NCBI GenBank assembly: GCA_003260075.1
Contig: QLIY01000019.1
Location: 1 to 64,000 of the forward strand
Direction: 5' to 3'
DNA from: Phallusia mammillata
Lineage: Eukaryota > Chordata > Ascidiacea > Phlebobranchia > Ascidiidae
Length of the DNA stretch: 64,000 bases
Shown here: piece after piece, positions 61,358 to 64,000 of the stretch
Position numbering within the stretch: position 1 is the first letter of the stretch
How the letters are laid out: every line of letters starts with the position of its first letter
Position numbers and translations under genes: made by a program
The notes under the pieces: generated by a model
Told to the model about the DNA's origin: nothing
The model's database searches: none
What the model saw: only the letters and a program-made list of their open reading frames with translations

Positions 61358-63666
61358 ATGAAACGCAAGCATGACGCGTTAAGCGAAGTTCCCAAGTCGC
61401 CGGAGAAGAAAGCATGCAGAGTGCTCGGGTGAGTTCTCCCTTGACGACGTTAATGCGGTCAAGCGATTTTATTAATCGTTTGATATGATTTTAAACCATG
61501 TAATTGTATGCATTGGATTTAAACCTAATGAAATAAAGCAGTGGTATTAAAACTTAGTTGTGACCAAATACTGTTTTTTAAATTTATACCCTGTTTGGAT
61601 TTACTTTTGTAAAAATATTGTTTCGACCTTGTCAGTCATTCTTCTTCATCACTGGACTCACCCAAATCACCACCAGAGCGAAGATGCATAACAAGAAACA
61701 GTGTTTATGCTCGAGCAGTTCACTCACCTCCACACACTGAACAACATCAGCCAAGGTATTTGCTTTTTTAAGTGACTTAAGTTTTTTGAAGGCAGAAAGA
61801 TAACATATATTTCAACTACTGCAGTAGTCCAGGACCCTCCCATGATGCTGTTGAAGTTTTAACTGCACCACCAACTCCCACATTAGCTTTGCCAGAAGGA
61901 ACTGATGACTGGCTTCGAAGGTAAGCTTTATGTTGTTGTAAAATATGATTGAGGTTTTTGTTCAGTGGGTAGATTTAATAGCATACTCAGTATCAGATTG
62001 CTTAAAATGTAAAACTATGACAGGAGTTGGTAGTTTGCCACACTAGCATTTCAGAATTATATGATGCTATTACACTCTCCAGTTTGGTTGACCCGATTTT
62101 GTTTATTGTGTAATGCAGATTTTTGAAGTGGAATGCCAAAGACAAGATCCAAGCTCTTGAGAATCTTATTGGTGTTTGTCAACCGCATGAAGTTCGTCAT
62201 ATGCTTGAAATCATTGAACCACAGTTTCAGCGCGATTTTATCTCATTACTACCTAAGGAGGTAACATACAGACTAATGACACAAGTATTTTTGAATTTGC
62301 TCTTTGATTCAGCGACTGCGTTTTTGACAAGTCTGCCTTTTCTAGTCTATTTATATGCAAGGAAAAAAAATAAGTCAATCTTAGAACTAGAAATAATACA
62401 TTTTAACATTTTTCACAGCTTGCTCTCCATGTCTTAAGTTTCCTCGAGCCAAGGGACCTCTTAATAGCAGCACAGACATGCAGGTACTGGCGCATCCTTA
62501 CTGAAGATAACCTTATGTGGAGGGAGAAATGCAAAGAGGAAGGGATCAGTGAACCTTATGTAGCTAAAGTTTTAAAGCACAATTGGAGAAACAAGAAATC
62601 TTTCAGTGCTGGAACCAAAAGCACATGGAAGGCTGCGTTTCTGCGACATGTCCGAATAGAAACAAATTGGAGGGAAGGAAAAGAAAGAATATCTAAGGTT
62701 TGGTCACAACATGATGACATAGTAGTGATTTTCCTAAACTGTGTGTGTTATGTTGTGGAAACCACTGAGAATCTTCATGGTATCGCTTTGTGTTTTGCAT
62801 TACATATGCATGACAAAACAATATCAGTATAGCCTGGTTTGTGTTATAAGCTTGCCAGTTTGGAGAAATGTGTTTAGTACATTTTAGGTCACCATTTAGG
62901 GAACTTTTGCTAACCATACAGTGTTGCTGGTTGATAAGTTAGCATTGCATTCTATGACCTGCCTAGCACAGTTATTTACAAAACTTTGATATTTGGTGCA
63001 AATTTGGGCAAAGCTATTATGTAAAATATTTTCTCTATTAGGTGCTAAAGGGCCACGATGACCATGTGATAACCTGCTTGCAATTTAATGGATCGCGGAT
63101 AGTTAGTGGTTCAGACGACAACACATTAAAAGTCTGGTCAGCCATTTCTGGAAAGGTATGTTTATTACAAACATGTGTAATCAATACAAAACTTTAGAGC
63201 TAATGGTTGTGTTTACTTTAGTGTCTAAGGACATTAACAGGACACACTGGTGGTGTATGGGCCTCTCAAATGCGCAAAAACCTTATTATAAGTGGTTCGA
63301 CTGACCGGACCCTTAAAATCTGGAATGCAGACACAGGTAAAAACATAATCTTTACAAATTTGCAATGTGTTAAACCAAACACCCTTTAATTGTCATTTCA
63401 ATTCATAACACTGGTTAACCAGCAACTAAAGTGGTCTTCCGTGTCAAGGAAATCCTGTTGCTGCCTTTCGAAAAGAGCTTTTTTTGTGGCCTAATAAATG
63501 CATGATGACAAAATCATTAAGCCAAATTGTATGCTAAATTGGCTCATCGAAACATGGCTGGTACCTACTGTAGTAAATACATGACTTTTTTGTTTCAAGG
63601 AAATTGTGTTCACACCCTGTATGGCCATACATCCACTGTACGATGCCTTGCATTGCATGACAATAT
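61358..63666 (+). CDS. FBXW7: FBXW7 (Fbw7/Cdc4) F-box/WD40 substrate receptor, common exons, runs off the right edge
   Basis: Substrate-recognition subunit of an SCF ubiquitin ligase that binds phosphodegrons of cyclin E, Myc and Notch. Eight in-phase exons are visible: 61358-61428, 61636-61755, 61825-61920, 62119-62260, 62419-62697, 63042-63155, 63222-63336 and 63600-63666. In order: [11 protein letters not shown], Ser/Pro-rich linker, dimerisation domain ([20 protein letters not shown]), then the F-box ([20 protein letters not shown], then [20 protein letters not shown]). WD repeat 1 is [15 protein letters not shown] to [10 protein letters not shown], repeat 2 [17 protein letters not shown], repeat 3 [20 protein letters not shown]. 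The last visible exon ends in phase 2 at a gtaagt donor. The remaining WD repeats, including the rest of the phosphodegron-binding arginines, lie beyond the window. Confidence 0.96.
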
Positions 63667-64000
63667 GTAAGTATATTGTGTAATAAGAATACTAATCAAT
63701 AAACATACAGTTCCCTGCTTTAATGTCGAGAAAAAAATTGAATGATTTTGGTTTAATAGTTAAGATAGAGAAAGAGTTTGAGTTGCAAACCCAAACAGCT
63801 GAAAGGTATCATAGTGACACTTTTCAGGTCAAGAAATTGCTTCTATTTTTAGAACTGTAAAACGTTTAGCAACATGGGAGTTATCCTTAAATAAGACTGC
63901 TAAGGGCAAAAACGTCTGTATTTTTAGACATTCCAAACGATTCACACATCGGTTTTGCATTTGATGTAACTGGGCACTTGTATGTTAGAATTGTCACAAC
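63667..64000 (+). other. FBXW7 intron to the right edge
   Basis: AT-rich sequence with no exon encoding the expected WD repeat 3-4 continuation. An acceptor-like tttttag near 63850 is followed by an ORF lacking WD40 character. Confidence 0.7.

Noticed and set aside
63845-63940. Possible next FBXW7 exon after a tttttag acceptor
   Set aside because: Translated sequence lacks the expected WD40 residues in any phase.

Overview
This is a metazoan nuclear window: intron-dense genes with short, mostly canonical GT-AG introns in an AT-rich background that holds many small non-autonomous DNA transposons. The gene content (Phox2 homeobox, CYLD, FBXW7, MESD, DCTD, EIF2B5, a NuRD-type C2H2 repressor) together with compact introns suggests a chordate-grade invertebrate, most likely an ascidian tunicate of the Ciona type. 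The species call is inference. No CRISPR array, rRNA or tRNA was recognised. I built the gene models by hand from splice-site consensus and reading phase; wherever a model is given, every junction is in phase.

Layout. 0.5-4.1 kb: EIF2B5 on the minus strand (six exons covering the nucleotidyltransferase-like half). The next exon, from the left-handed beta-helix half, lies on the opposite strand at 563-745, and no further exons were found. 4.1-5.7 kb: head-to-head interval with DCTD, holding a tandem repeat and a Mutator-like foldback element (9-bp target duplication) with a smaller element nested inside it. 5.7-6.6 kb: DCTD (dCMP deaminase), plus strand, five exons. 6.6-14.2 kb: no gene recognised; two adjacent hAT-type elements and an inverted repeat around a degenerate hammerhead-like motif. 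14.2-18.8 kb: Phox2 homeobox gene, plus strand, seven exons; an intron carries a well-formed hammerhead ribozyme motif on the minus strand. 18.8-29.6 kb: about 10.8 kb without a recognisable gene. 29.6-40.3 kb: C2H2 zinc-finger gene on the minus strand, eight exons, with a MPRTKQQKPRHI N-terminus of the NuRD-recruiting type and ZNF827/ZNF536-like fingers. 41.7-48.0 kb: CYLD deubiquitinase, plus strand, 19 exons, complete. 48-51 kb: hAT-type elements, one nested in another. 51.1-52.6 kb: two small unrecognised genes transcribed divergently, one with an upstream ORF overlapping its start by ATGA. 52.6-54.7 kb: MESD (LRP chaperone), minus strand, five exons, ending KSEL. 55.8 kb to the right edge: FBXW7, plus strand, three putative long-isoform exons, a 4.4-kb intron, then the common exons through the F-box to WD repeat 3; the gene runs off the window.

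The genes are unrelated housekeeping and regulatory loci and do not form a pathway, though CYLD and FBXW7 both act in ubiquitin signalling. The observations most worth checking are the strand-flipped EIF2B5 exon, the hammerhead motifs, a second dimerisation-domain-like motif in the putative FBXW7 N-terminus, the two direct duplications each split by an oligo-G run (all long homopolymers in the window are G on this strand, one 84 nt long), and the ATGA-overlapping pair of small ORFs.
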